Source: Herbaspirillum sp. alder98 (GTDB lineage Bacteria > Pseudomonadota > Gammaproteobacteria > Burkholderiales > Burkholderiaceae_D). From it: a DNA stretch of 64,000 nt. The position numbers were made by a program, and so were the translations under genes. The stretch covers positions 124,001 to 188,000 of the forward strand of contig NZ_JAIUCY010000002.1 of NCBI RefSeq assembly GCF_020179755.1. Reading direction: 5' to 3'. Under the pieces are notes generated by a model. That model was not told where the DNA came from, ran no database searches, and worked only from the letters and a program-made list of their open reading frames with translations. Below are positions 49,938 through 57,555 of this stretch, one piece after another. Position 1 is the first letter of the stretch; the number at the start of each line of letters is the position of its first letter.

Positions 49938-51901
49938 GCGCAGCGCACGACGATGCGCCACTGATCGAGCTGGTCGACATCCGCAAGACTTATGGCGGGC
50001 AGGGCGGCGCACCGGCGGTGGAGGTATTGCGCGGTGTCAGTCTTTCGATCCGCCAGGGTGAATTCGTCGCCATCGTTGGCGCTTCCGGTTCGGGCAAGTC
50101 GACCCTGATGAATCTGCTGGGTTGCCTGGATCGGCCCAGCAGTGGCGCTTACCGATTCAACGGCAGCGATGTATCCGGCTTCGACGCCGACCGGCTGGCG
50201 TGGCTGCGGCGCGAAGCCTTCGGATTCGTGTTCCAGGGCTATCACCTGATTCCCACCGAATCGGCGCGCGAGAACGTCGAAGTGCCGGCCATCTATGCCG
50301 GCATGTCCGAGCAGCAGCGACATCAGCGCGCCAGTGCCTTGCTGACGCGCCTGGGCCTGGGCGACCGGCTGGACAACCGCCCGCATCAACTCTCCGGCGG
50401 CCAGCAGCAGCGGGTATCGATTGCCCGCGCGCTGATGAATGGCGGGCGCATCATCCTGGCCGACGAACCGACCGGCGCGCTTGACAGCAGCAGCGGCGCC
50501 GAGGTGATGAAGCTGTTCAACGAGTTGGCCGATGCCGGCCACACCATCATCCTGATCACCCATGATCGCGACGTCGCGGCGCAGGCGCGCCGCGTCATCG
50601 AAGTGCGTGATGGCGCCATCGTCGCCGACAGCGGCGGCACCGCCGGCAATGCCGGCCAGGTGATGCCCGACCCGGCCAGTTCGCCCGACCACACCCCGGA
50701 CCCGCCACGCCTGTGGCTGGCCGAGTTGCGCGAAGCCGCGCGCGCTGCCTGGCGCGTGATGTGGATCAACCGGTTTCGCACCGGGCTGACCTTGCTGGGC
50801 ATTGTCATCGGCGTGGCCTCGGTGATCGTGATGATGGCCATCGGGCTTGGCACGCGCCAGCAGGTGGTGGCGCAGCTGGGGCGCTTTGGCTCCAACCTGA
50901 TGTACATGTCGTCGGTGGGCGAGAGCTCGCGCATTCCCGGGCGCAGCATCACGCTGCAAGACCTCGAAGCGGTCGCCGACGTGCCTAACATCACCCACGT
51001 ATTACCCAATGTGACGGGCAACAAGGTGGTGCGGTTCGGCAATCAGGACATACAGACCTATGTGCGCGGCACCGGTGCCGGTTTGCCCGAGATCCAAACC
51101 TGGCCATTGGCCAAGGGCGCGTTCTTCTCGGCCGACGACGAACGCGAACTGGCCTCGGTGGCGGTGCTGGGTTTCAAGTTGGCGCGTGAACTGATGCCGG
51201 GTATCGACGACCCGGTCGGGCAGCACGTATTGATCGGCAACGTGCCTTTCCAGGTGGTCGGTGTGATGAGCCAGAAGGGCGCGCTGACGGGCGATCGCGA
51301 CGAAGACAATTTGCTGATCATGCCGTTCTCGACTGCCGGGGTTAAGGTTTTCGGACAGCGCGAACCGACTTATACCGTGATGGCGGTGGCCGATGTCGGC
51401 CGCATCCACGACACCCAGGCGCAGGTAGAAGCCTTGCTGCTGGAGCGGCATCGCATCCGCGACTTCGCCATCGGCAACGCCGCGGCATCGATTGCGGCCG
51501 AAGCCAAGACGCGTGACACGATGACCCTGATGCTGTCGCTGGTGGCGGCGGTGTCATTGCTGGTGGGCGGCATCGGCGTGATGAACGTGATGTTGATGAC
51601 GGTACGCGAGCGCACCCGCGAAATCGGCATCCGCCTGGCGACCGGCGCGCGTCAGCGCGACATCATGCGCCAGTTCCTGACCGAAGCGGTGCTGGTGACG
51701 GTGGTCGGCGGCAGCGCTGGCGTGCTGGTCGGTCTGCTGGTCGGCATCGGCTTGATCGTCATGGGCGCGCCGGTGATCTTTTCGTTGACGGCGATTGCTG
51801 CGGCATTCTGCTGTTCGGTATTTACCGGACTGCTGTTCGGGTACATGCCCGCCAAGAAGGCCGCGAAACTGGATCCGGTGGCGGCGTTGACGGCGGAGTG
51901 A
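49934..51901 (+). CDS. macB: MacB-like ABC efflux transporter
   Basis: Fused ATPase-permease of 655 residues starting at GTG 49934. The ATPase domain is N-terminal: Walker [11 protein letters not shown]-loop [19 protein letters not shown], signature [15 protein letters not shown], Walker [13 protein letters not shown], switch His in LITHD. After a linker the permease has the first helix ([20 protein letters not shown], about 285-305), a large periplasmic domain of the MacB type (about 310-535), and three C-terminal helices ([42 protein letters not shown]; last helix [19 protein letters not shown]). The ending [19 protein letters not shown] is the conserved MacB/LolC C-terminus. Works with MacA above and an external TolC. 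Confidence 0.93.
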   Translation: MSAAHDDAPLIELVDIRKTYGGQGGAPAVEVLRGVSLSIRQGEFVAIVGASGSGKSTLMNLLGCLDRPSSGAYRFNGSDVSGFDADRLAWLRREAFGFVFQGYHLIPTESARENVEVPAIYAGMSEQQRHQRASALLTRLGLGDRLDNRPHQLSGGQQQRVSIARALMNGGRIILADEPTGALDSSSGAEVMKLFNELADAGHTIILITHDRDVAAQARRVIEVRDGAIVADSGGTAGNAGQVMPDPASSPDHTPDPPRLWLAELREAARAAWRVMWINRFRTGLTLLGIVIGVASVIVMMAIGLGTRQQVVAQLGRFGSNLMYMSSVGESSRIPGRSITLQDLEAVADVPNITHVLPNVTGNKVVRFGNQDIQTYVRGTGAGLPEIQTWPLAKGAFFSADDERELASVAVLGFKLARELMPGIDDPVGQHVLIGNVPFQVVGVMSQKGALTGDRDEDNLLIMPFSTAGVKVFGQREPTYTVMAVADVGRIHDTQAQVEALLLERHRIRDFAIGNAAASIAAEAKTRDTMTLMLSLVAAVSLLVGGIGVMNVMLMTVRERTREIGIRLATGARQRDIMRQFLTEAVLVTVVGGSAGVLVGLLVGIGLIVMGAPVIFSLTAIAAAFCCSVFTGLLFGYMPAKKAAKLDPVAALTAE

Positions 51902-51933
51902 CGCGCCCGTTTCATCCCACCTCCGCCACGCAC

Positions 51934-51962
51934 GGAACCGCAGAGCCATGCAAGTCCACTCA
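51934..51962 (+). promoter_or_regulatory. Perfect hrp box (HrpL-type promoter)
   Basis: GGAACC at 51934-51939, 16 bases, then CCACTCA at 51956-51962. This matches the HrpL promoter consensus GGAACC-N15/16-CCACNNA at every specified position. It lies 35 bases before the ATG of the J-domain gene, the right distance for a short leader. No other perfect match was noticed in the window. Confidence 0.88.
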
Positions 51963-51997
51963 GTTGCATCCATCAGATTCCGGGAAGGGGAACATCG

Positions 51998-53158
51998 ATG
52001 CGACTTGCGGGCATGAACGCGGTGGGCCTGGCGCAGGAAGCGCTGCGATCCAATCTGGCGAAGACGCCAGGGATGGCCGCCGCGCCATTGCGAAAAGGTC
52101 CGTTCAGTGCGCAATTTCATGCCTATTCCGCACACGGCACGGCCCGGCTGCAGGCGGGTCGGGCAGGTGTGCCGGCGGCCATAGCGCAGGCGCGCATGCA
52201 ATTTGCCCGGTTGCAGGGCGGGCTCATGGCGCAGTTGCACGGCCGCTTTCCATCGTCATCGGGCGTATCGAGCCATTTTTCCGGCATGGGCGGCGGGGGG
52301 CGTCCGGGCCATCATTTATCGCCGTTTCAGTTGCCGTTTCAGTTGCCGTTTAACGCGCGCTTCTCCGGTCTGGGGGCGTTCTATGATTGCTCTGGCATGC
52401 AGTTGCGCTGGAATGCCGTGAGCGGCAACGGCCAGCCGACCCAGACCACTCTTGATTTGCTGAGTGGCAGGATGGTCACCCAGACGCCGTGGAGCCAGCA
52501 CAACCAGCAAGGCATCCAGTCCTGCAAGACTTACGAGCACGCCACAGGGCAAACCTGGCAATGGACCAGGAACGCCCATGGCGCAAGTCTGGCCACGAAT
52601 CAATGGGGTACAGGGCAGGATGGTATCGCACGGCGCACCATGTGCGTCTTCCTGCCCGGCAAGCCACCCATCCGGTTGAACGAAGAAAATAATCCCCGCA
52701 CCGGGCATCGCCAGCTCAATTCCGACTGGTCGCAGGCCGATGCGCAGGGGCGGCGCGCGCGCGTGTCGGTCAATCTGCAGACCGGCAAGGCCAGCGTCCA
52801 GTTTGACACGCCAGGCACTGCGCCGCCGCCTCACCCGCAGGCGGCAGGCGGTCCCGCTGGGGCAAGTCCTGGTGGCGATCCTAAAAAGCTGGATCCGGAG
52901 CAGCAAAAACTGAGCGACGCCCTGAAAGCCTTTGGCCTGCAATATGGCGAGCCGATCTCGGAGGCTCAGTTTGCGAGCGCAAAGAAACAGTATTACAAGG
53001 ATTCCTTGCTCAAGCATCCCGACAAGGTGAAACGGGAGGATGGAGAGCAGGCACAGAGTTTCAACGACCGTAAGGCAGCGAAGGCCGAGGAGTTCAAGGC
53101 GCTGTCGGTCAACTTCGGGCTGCTCAAGGATGAATATGACCGTCAACACGGGAAGTGA
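51998..53158 (+). CDS. J-domain protein, candidate type III effector
   Basis: Protein of 386 residues that I do not recognise as a whole. The C-terminal 85 residues form a J-domain: SDALKAFGLQYGEPISEAQF, then YYKDSLLKHPDKVKRE with the HPD tripeptide at 340-342, then a last helix EEFKALSVNFGLLKDEYDR. J-domains recruit and stimulate Hsp70. The middle (about 125-270) is a Trp- and Gln-rich beta-like region with no family I can name; a Pro/Gly/Ala linker joins it to the J-domain. No signal peptide or membrane segment is present. GGGAAGGGGA lies about 7 bases before the ATG and a perfect hrp box is upstream. This layout, an hrp-driven protein with a C-terminal J-domain, is that of the Pseudomonas syringae effector HopI1, although the N-terminal parts do not look alike. 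Confidence 0.8.
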   Translation: MRLAGMNAVGLAQEALRSNLAKTPGMAAAPLRKGPFSAQFHAYSAHGTARLQAGRAGVPAAIAQARMQFARLQGGLMAQLHGRFPSSSGVSSHFSGMGGGGRPGHHLSPFQLPFQLPFNARFSGLGAFYDCSGMQLRWNAVSGNGQPTQTTLDLLSGRMVTQTPWSQHNQQGIQSCKTYEHATGQTWQWTRNAHGASLATNQWGTGQDGIARRTMCVFLPGKPPIRLNEENNPRTGHRQLNSDWSQADAQGRRARVSVNLQTGKASVQFDTPGTAPPPHPQAAGGPAGASPGGDPKKLDPEQQKLSDALKAFGLQYGEPISEAQFASAKKQYYKDSLLKHPDKVKREDGEQAQSFNDRKAAKAEEFKALSVNFGLLKDEYDRQHGK

Positions 53159-53684
53159 ACCCGATCCGCATGATGCCGTCGACCTCGCCCGGTTGTGCGT
53201 GTCGCTGGGCGGCCTCGACCTCGGCCGGTTCGAGGCCCAGGCCGATGACATGCCTGCACCGCCGATGTCAACGCTGGCCCGTGAAGAGGATGGCATGCGC
53301 CCCCCCAGCCGTGAGGCGCTCGACAGCATGGCCGGCGAGAGCCAATTGACGCAACTGGTCGAAGCGGTGCGGCAAGAGGCGCAACAGGGTTTCTCGTCGG
53401 TGCTGGCGCAAGCTGCGCAATGGCTGCCTGCGCCCAGCACGCGCACCGCCGTGCCGGCGGTGCAGATGGGCAGCGTCATGGAGTTGCGCGACCTCATGGC
53501 GTCGTCCCGGCGCAGCCTCGGCGGCGACAACGGCGCCGATGAACGACACCATACCGCGCGCGTGCTCGGCGTGGCCAGCGCCGTCAACCTGGCCCAGCCG
53601 CTCTGGAATCCCGCGCAGGCTAGTACCTACGCACCGCTGGACGACCCGTTCGGCAACAATCTGCTGTCGACGTTGCTGGCCTGA
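53136..53684 (+). CDS. Unknown protein in the hrp operon
   Basis: Unrecognised protein of about 182 residues. ATG 53136, preceded by AAGG 6 bases upstream, overlaps the end of the J-domain gene by 23 bases; ATG 53130 is also in frame. It is acidic in its N-terminal half (DPHDAVDLARLCVSLGGLDLG; EAQADDMPAPPMSTLAREED), has a helical central part (SQLTQLVEAVRQEAQQGFSSVLAQAAQWL) and no signal peptide or membrane segment. Because it is co-transcribed from the hrp box and translationally coupled to the candidate effector, it could be a partner, a second effector or a chaperone. Type III chaperones are usually smaller and this one does not show their pattern, so the role is open. Confidence 0.6.
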   Translation: MTVNTGSEPDPHDAVDLARLCVSLGGLDLGRFEAQADDMPAPPMSTLAREEDGMRPPSREALDSMAGESQLTQLVEAVRQEAQQGFSSVLAQAAQWLPAPSTRTAVPAVQMGSVMELRDLMASSRRSLGGDNGADERHHTARVLGVASAVNLAQPLWNPAQASTYAPLDDPFGNNLLSTLLA

Positions 53685-54280
53685 CCGGACCGGCCAGCCT
53701 TCTGATCGCCGTGGGAAGTCCAGTAATGATGTCGGGAAACTCAGTTGTTATTCTTTGCGACACCGCAGATTCCGGAGGTTCTGGTGATTGAAAGATTGAA
53801 GATGGCGACCAGCGGCCGCTTTTCTTAATCGTCTTCCTGTACACTCCAGATGCACTTGTTTCATCTCATGCCTCAGTACCCCCGCTGAGTGCAGTGACAG
53901 ATTGCTGTTATGAACGCTGCGCGATCATTTTAGTACTACCAGCATTTCCCCCTATCCCCCCGAAAGTCTCATCCCATGCAACGCATCCGAATATCGTCGG
54001 GTGCGGTTTCTGCATTCCCCCTGGATGCGATTCATAAGTTTTCGATTGTGTTAGCCGGGCAGGATTTTCGCCGCAAGCCGCTGCTAGAATCCGGGCCTGC
54101 CGATTAACCAGGGTGCCGATCGTCACTACGGCGCCATTTCCTTTTCTCCTTGAACGACCCAGCGTTTTTTGATGCCCGCGACAGCAGGCAGGGAGAAGTC
54201 TTGCCTGCGAATTCCCCGCGATTCAGGTTCCGGCGACGGCGGTCGGTACCCAAGACAAACCGTGTTGAAGAAAGAACGCG
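53685..54280. other. Intergenic region before eptA
   Basis: About 600 bases with no gene I can support; the short open frames on both strands lack ribosome-binding sites and family features. It holds the first copy of a 55-base repeat (53787-53841) that recurs at 56730. A promoter for the EptA gene is expected in its right half, but I cannot pick a convincing -35/-10 pair, and no clear PmrA box (paired CTTAAT) is visible. Confidence 0.5.
53787..53841 (+). repeat. 55-base imperfect direct repeat, copy A
   Basis: Similar to 56730-56784. The core GATGGCGACCAGCGGCCGCT (53801-53820) matches copy B at 18 of 20 positions, and the flanks are similar with small gaps. The core can fold as GCGACC/GGCCGC (one mismatch) followed by TTTT. 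The copies are in the same orientation, 2943 bases apart. Confidence 0.6.
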
Positions 54281-55858
54281 ATGCGAGAAATCGATTTTCG
54301 TCCTGGCCGCCATGGCATGGGATCCAACCGCCTGATCCTGGCTTACGGGCTGTTCAATACGCTGGTCTTCCATATACCGCTGCTGGCGTTCACCCTGGCC
54401 AATCTGGAGGCGACCGCACGCAGCTCGGTCTGGATCGTGCTGACGCTGCTGCTGATCGTGACCAGCATCACCATCCTGCTGCTGTCGTTGGTCGCCCTGG
54501 TCGCGCAATGGCTGCTCAAGCCGCTGATCTGTCTGTTCATCACAGGCAATGCAGTCGCTTTGTATTTCATGGTGAGCTATGGCGTGGTGCTCGATCGTTC
54601 GATGATGGGCAACCTGTTCAACACCAATCTGGCCGAGGCGAGCGATCTGTTTCATCCGACGCTGTTGCTGTACCTGATCGCACTCGGCTTGATCCCATCT
54701 TCTATCGTGTCACGGCTCAGGCTGCGTCCGACCCCCTTCGCCCGGCGCCTGATACTGCCAGCGGTGACTGCCATCGTCGCGCTGCTCTGGCTATACGGCA
54801 CGGCTTCCACATGGCTGTGGATCGACCAGCACGCCAAGCAGCTCGGCGGCAAGGTCTTGCCGTGGTCCTACCTCGTTAACGGCGCGCGTCATCTGGCCGG
54901 CGCGGCTGCACCGCAGCAGCGGGCGCAGCTGCCGCCGGTAACAGAAGAACAGCCCGGTAGCCAGGCGCGGCGGGTCGTGGTGCTGGTCATCGGCGAATCG
55001 GCCCGGCAGCAGAACCATGCGCTGTATGGCTATGGGCGACCGACCACACCCAGCATGGATCACGCCGGCGTCACCGTCGTGAAGGCGCGCGCATGCGCCA
55101 CCTACACGACGGCCGCGCTGGAATGCCTGCTGGCCTTCGAAGCGCCGGGCAGCACGCCGACGTGGGAACCGCTCACCACCTATCTCCAGCGCAATGGCGT
55201 GGACGTCACTTGGCGCAGTCACAACGGCGGCGAACCGCCGATGCAGGTCCAGCACCTGGAACGCCTGGAGCATATTGCCGAAGGTTGTCGCGCGGATGAA
55301 TGCACGCATGACGAAGGGCTCTTGCGTGGACTGGAAGCGCGCATCACCGGTTCATCCCAGCCACGCCAGTTGATCGTGCTGCACCTGGCCGGCAGCCATG
55401 GTCCGGCCTATCACACGCGTTATCCGGCGCGATTCGAGGTGTTCACGCCGGTCTGCAAATCGGTTCAACTGGACCTGTGCTCGCAGGAAGAACTGGTCAA
55501 TGCCTACGACAACAGCATCCTTTATGCCGACTTCGTGGTGGGCAGCGCCATCGCCATGTTGCGCCGCCTCGACTTGCCGTCTTCCCTGATCTACGTGTCC
55601 GATCACGGCGAATCGCTGGGCGAGTCCGGGCTATATCTGCATGGCACGCCATGGTCGATTGCGCCTGACGTGCAAAAGGATATTCCCTTCGTATTCTGGC
55701 AATCGCATGGTCCGCGCTCGGGCGGCGCACCGCCACGCCGCCTCGATGGCCAGTTCTCACAGATGCACGTCGCGCACAGCGTGATGGGGGCACTGGGATT
55801 GCGCAGCGCGGTCGCCGATCCGGCGCGTGACGTGTTCCGGCTGGCGGGGGCGCGATGA
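54281..55858 (+). CDS. eptA: Phosphoethanolamine transferase, EptA family
   Basis: Inner-membrane enzyme of 525 residues that transfers phosphoethanolamine to lipid A, lowering its negative charge. Five N-terminal helices (about 18-180) correspond to the DUF1705 membrane domain, followed by a periplasmic sulfatase-like catalytic domain. Visible sites: VVVLVIGESARQQNHALYGY with the metal Glu, the nucleophile region CATYTTAALECLLAF with the catalytic Thr, HLAGSHGPAYHTRYP, and the metal site VSDHGESLGESGLYLHGTP. Cys pairs (CRADEC; CKSVQLDLC) fit the disulfides of the family. It overlaps the PAP2 phosphatase gene by 4 bases. Known family members confer polymyxin resistance; whether this one does is inference. 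No two-component regulator is adjacent. Confidence 0.93.
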   Translation: MREIDFRPGRHGMGSNRLILAYGLFNTLVFHIPLLAFTLANLEATARSSVWIVLTLLLIVTSITILLLSLVALVAQWLLKPLICLFITGNAVALYFMVSYGVVLDRSMMGNLFNTNLAEASDLFHPTLLLYLIALGLIPSSIVSRLRLRPTPFARRLILPAVTAIVALLWLYGTASTWLWIDQHAKQLGGKVLPWSYLVNGARHLAGAAAPQQRAQLPPVTEEQPGSQARRVVVLVIGESARQQNHALYGYGRPTTPSMDHAGVTVVKARACATYTTAALECLLAFEAPGSTPTWEPLTTYLQRNGVDVTWRSHNGGEPPMQVQHLERLEHIAEGCRADECTHDEGLLRGLEARITGSSQPRQLIVLHLAGSHGPAYHTRYPARFEVFTPVCKSVQLDLCSQEELVNAYDNSILYADFVVGSAIAMLRRLDLPSSLIYVSDHGESLGESGLYLHGTPWSIAPDVQKDIPFVFWQSHGPRSGGAPPRRLDGQFSQMHVAHSVMGALGLRSAVADPARDVFRLAGAR

Positions 55859-56487
55859 GCCTGAAATCGCTGGCAAAGGCCGCCCACGTCCAGGTGCAAC
55901 GCCCCTGGCTGCTGATCGCGGCGTGTTCTTTCGGGATCCTGCTGACGGTGTTGTTGCCGTCCGATCCCACCACCCACCGGGATCGCCCATCCAGTGAGCA
56001 TCCGTTCATCCATGCCATCGAAGACCAGGGTCGGTTCATCAATACGATTGTTCAGGTGGCGCTGCCGATCATCAAGCGCGATGCCATCGGGTTCATGCAA
56101 AACATTTATATCGGCGTCGGCTCGACGGCACTGACCCATGGCCTGAAGCATTCGCTGGACCGCGTGATCGTCGCCGGCGTCCGGCTCGGCGAGCGACCGA
56201 ATGGAGGTCGTTACAACCTGCCGTCCGGCCATGCGTCAATGGCCTCGTGCGCGGCATATTTCGTGGGCAGAAGATACGGCTGGTGGCATCTCTGGTACCA
56301 GATCCCGATCACCTTGCTGACCATGTTCGCCCGCGTGGCGCTGGATGCCCACACGATATCGGCAGTCATCGCCGGTGCGTTGGCGGGGATTGTGGGGGCG
56401 GCGATTTTTACTGGCGTCTATGGTATGACGAAGGTGCTGGTGCAGAGGCGCAAGGGAGGGTTAGATCAGGTGAATGATGCCAAGTGA
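55855..56487 (+). CDS. PAP2-family lipid phosphatase
   Basis: Membrane phosphatase of 210 residues. The three PAP2 motifs can be read: a first motif K..RV with RVIVAGVRLGERPNGGR, the second LPSGHASMA (catalytic His) and the third ARVALDAHTISAVIAG, where ARV.LDAH replaces the usual SRVYLGVH. About five membrane helices are expected (VQVALPIIKRD is preceded by LLIAACSFGILLTVLLP). Members next to eptA act on lipid A phosphates or recycle undecaprenyl diphosphate or diacylglycerol phosphate left by the transferase. The ATGA overlap with eptA implies joint expression, so a lipid A or lipid-carrier substrate is the best guess. The AT-rich stretch after its stop starts a different region. Confidence 0.88.
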   Translation: MSLKSLAKAAHVQVQRPWLLIAACSFGILLTVLLPSDPTTHRDRPSSEHPFIHAIEDQGRFINTIVQVALPIIKRDAIGFMQNIYIGVGSTALTHGLKHSLDRVIVAGVRLGERPNGGRYNLPSGHASMASCAAYFVGRRYGWWHLWYQIPITLLTMFARVALDAHTISAVIAGALAGIVGAAIFTGVYGMTKVLVQRRKGGLDQVNDAK

Positions 56488-56807
56488 TCCCCCCGATAAG
56501 CGTGGCAGAGAGTGCATTTTTTCATGTCAGCCTTGCCGGCAAAGCTGTGGGGGCGTTCCTGGCACACATCCGTGACTTCGTTGACGATGGCGTTAATTTC
56601 GTAGAAAAAAATAATTCGAGATTGGAATTGTTGAGGCACAGAATCGATTCGCCGTCGAAAATAGGGTGGTAACTTTTAGATAACTTAATTATTGATAATT
56701 TCGTTACTAAATATTTCAGTCTGATTGCGATTCAACAATTGGAGATGGCGGCCTGCGGCCGCTTTGTTCTCATCGTTTACCTATATGCCTCAATTCTATT
56801 TGAGCGA
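56488..56807. other. AT-rich intergenic region with repeat copy B
   Basis: About 320 bases. Composition drops sharply towards AT after about 56590. It contains the second copy of the 55-base repeat (56730-56784). A 62-codon frame at 56484-56672 has no ribosome-binding site and I do not support it as a gene. A promoter of the next gene is probable but not identified. Confidence 0.45.
56730..56784 (+). repeat. 55-base imperfect direct repeat, copy B
   Basis: Core GATGGCGGCCTGCGGCCGCT (56744-56763) matches copy A at 53801-53820 at 18 of 20 bases. It folds as a perfect GCGGCC/GGCCGC stem with a TGC loop followed by TTTG. Copies A and B flank the eptA/PAP2 pair in the same orientation. Confidence 0.6.
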
Positions 56808-57467
56808 ATGGCCATTTCAGAACATATCCGCCGAATCACTGCTGAATTTGAGCAACTAGGATTCACCATTGTAAACAAGAGGAACGCGCCCTTGGCATCT
56901 GGCACGTGGATTGAGAATGCGGGGGGCAGTGAAAGAGCCGTTCGGACTTTTCTTTGGCTGGCCTTCAAGCCAGCATCGCAGATTGTCTCTATTCGAATCG
57001 GATGGCGAAGCGATTCAGCGTATGAATTTTGTGTCGATACAATGAAAGAAAGTTGGGGGGATGGATATCGTTGGTTTCGAGACGCTAAGGTATTGGATGT
57101 TCCCTGTCTTCAAACTTTCAATCTCGCTCAGTATATGAAGTGGCGGTTCATCGGTATTCGAATCGACGAATTTTTTGATGCGGAGGTCAGTCGGTTGAAA
57201 GATGTCATTTCCAGTAATGGATGCATCGTAAATTCATCAGAGGAATTGTTTGATCGATACGCGCGCGAAGACGTCCTTGCGTCATGGTTCAGCGGAAACG
57301 CTGCTCTCCGCCTGGGGGAGATTGCGGGGCTAAGTGTTTTGCTAAAAAAAGATAAGGAAGAAGTAATGCAGGTGGCAAATAAATACCTGAAATCAATTCA
57401 ACAAGATATGTACTCGCTGGGTACTGCGGAGCAATGGGTCAAGGCCCTTGTCAATCGATTGACATAG
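56808..57467 (+). CDS. Hypothetical protein, AT-rich orphan
   Basis: Unrecognised soluble protein of about 219 residues. The frame opens further upstream through the repeat at 56739, but I take ATG 56808 because translation through the hairpin repeat gives an implausible start. No signal peptide or membrane segment is seen. The sequence is a mixed alpha/beta protein (SEHIRRITAEFEQLGFTIVNKR; SERAVRTFLWLAFKPASQIVSIRIGWR; DEFFDAEVSRLKDVISSNG) ending in a helical region (LGTAEQWVKALVNRLT). Its base composition is much lower in GC than eptA upstream or the dehydrogenase downstream, which suggests recent acquisition. It stands alone, closed by a strong terminator shared with the convergent dehydrogenase operon. 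A stand-alone immunity-type or restriction-associated protein cannot be ruled out. Confidence 0.55.
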   Translation: MAISEHIRRITAEFEQLGFTIVNKRNAPLASGTWIENAGGSERAVRTFLWLAFKPASQIVSIRIGWRSDSAYEFCVDTMKESWGDGYRWFRDAKVLDVPCLQTFNLAQYMKWRFIGIRIDEFFDAEVSRLKDVISSNGCIVNSSEELFDRYAREDVLASWFSGNAALRLGEIAGLSVLLKKDKEEVMQVANKYLKSIQQDMYSLGTAEQWVKALVNRLT

Positions 57468-57488
57468 CGGTCTCTTTCCAGCCTCGTT

Positions 57489-57529
57489 AAAAAAACGCCG
57501 TTCCGACCAAGTCGCAACGGCGTTTTTTT
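57489..57529. terminator. Bidirectional intrinsic terminator
   Basis: A 14-bp stem, AAAAAAACGCCGTT at 57489-57502 and AACGGCGTTTTTTT at 57516-57529, has a 13-base loop that can itself form CGAC/GTCG. The A/T tails make it work on both strands, between the orphan gene (stop 57467) and the convergent dehydrogenase operon (stop 57556). Confidence 0.93.
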
Positions 57530-57555
57530 CATCATCCGGAGTGAAGCAAGTCGTC

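Noticed and set aside
56484..56672. 62-codon open frame after the PAP2 gene
   Set aside because: Its overlapping start would couple it to PAP2, but it has no ribosome-binding site and its sequence shows no domain, helix pattern or export signal.
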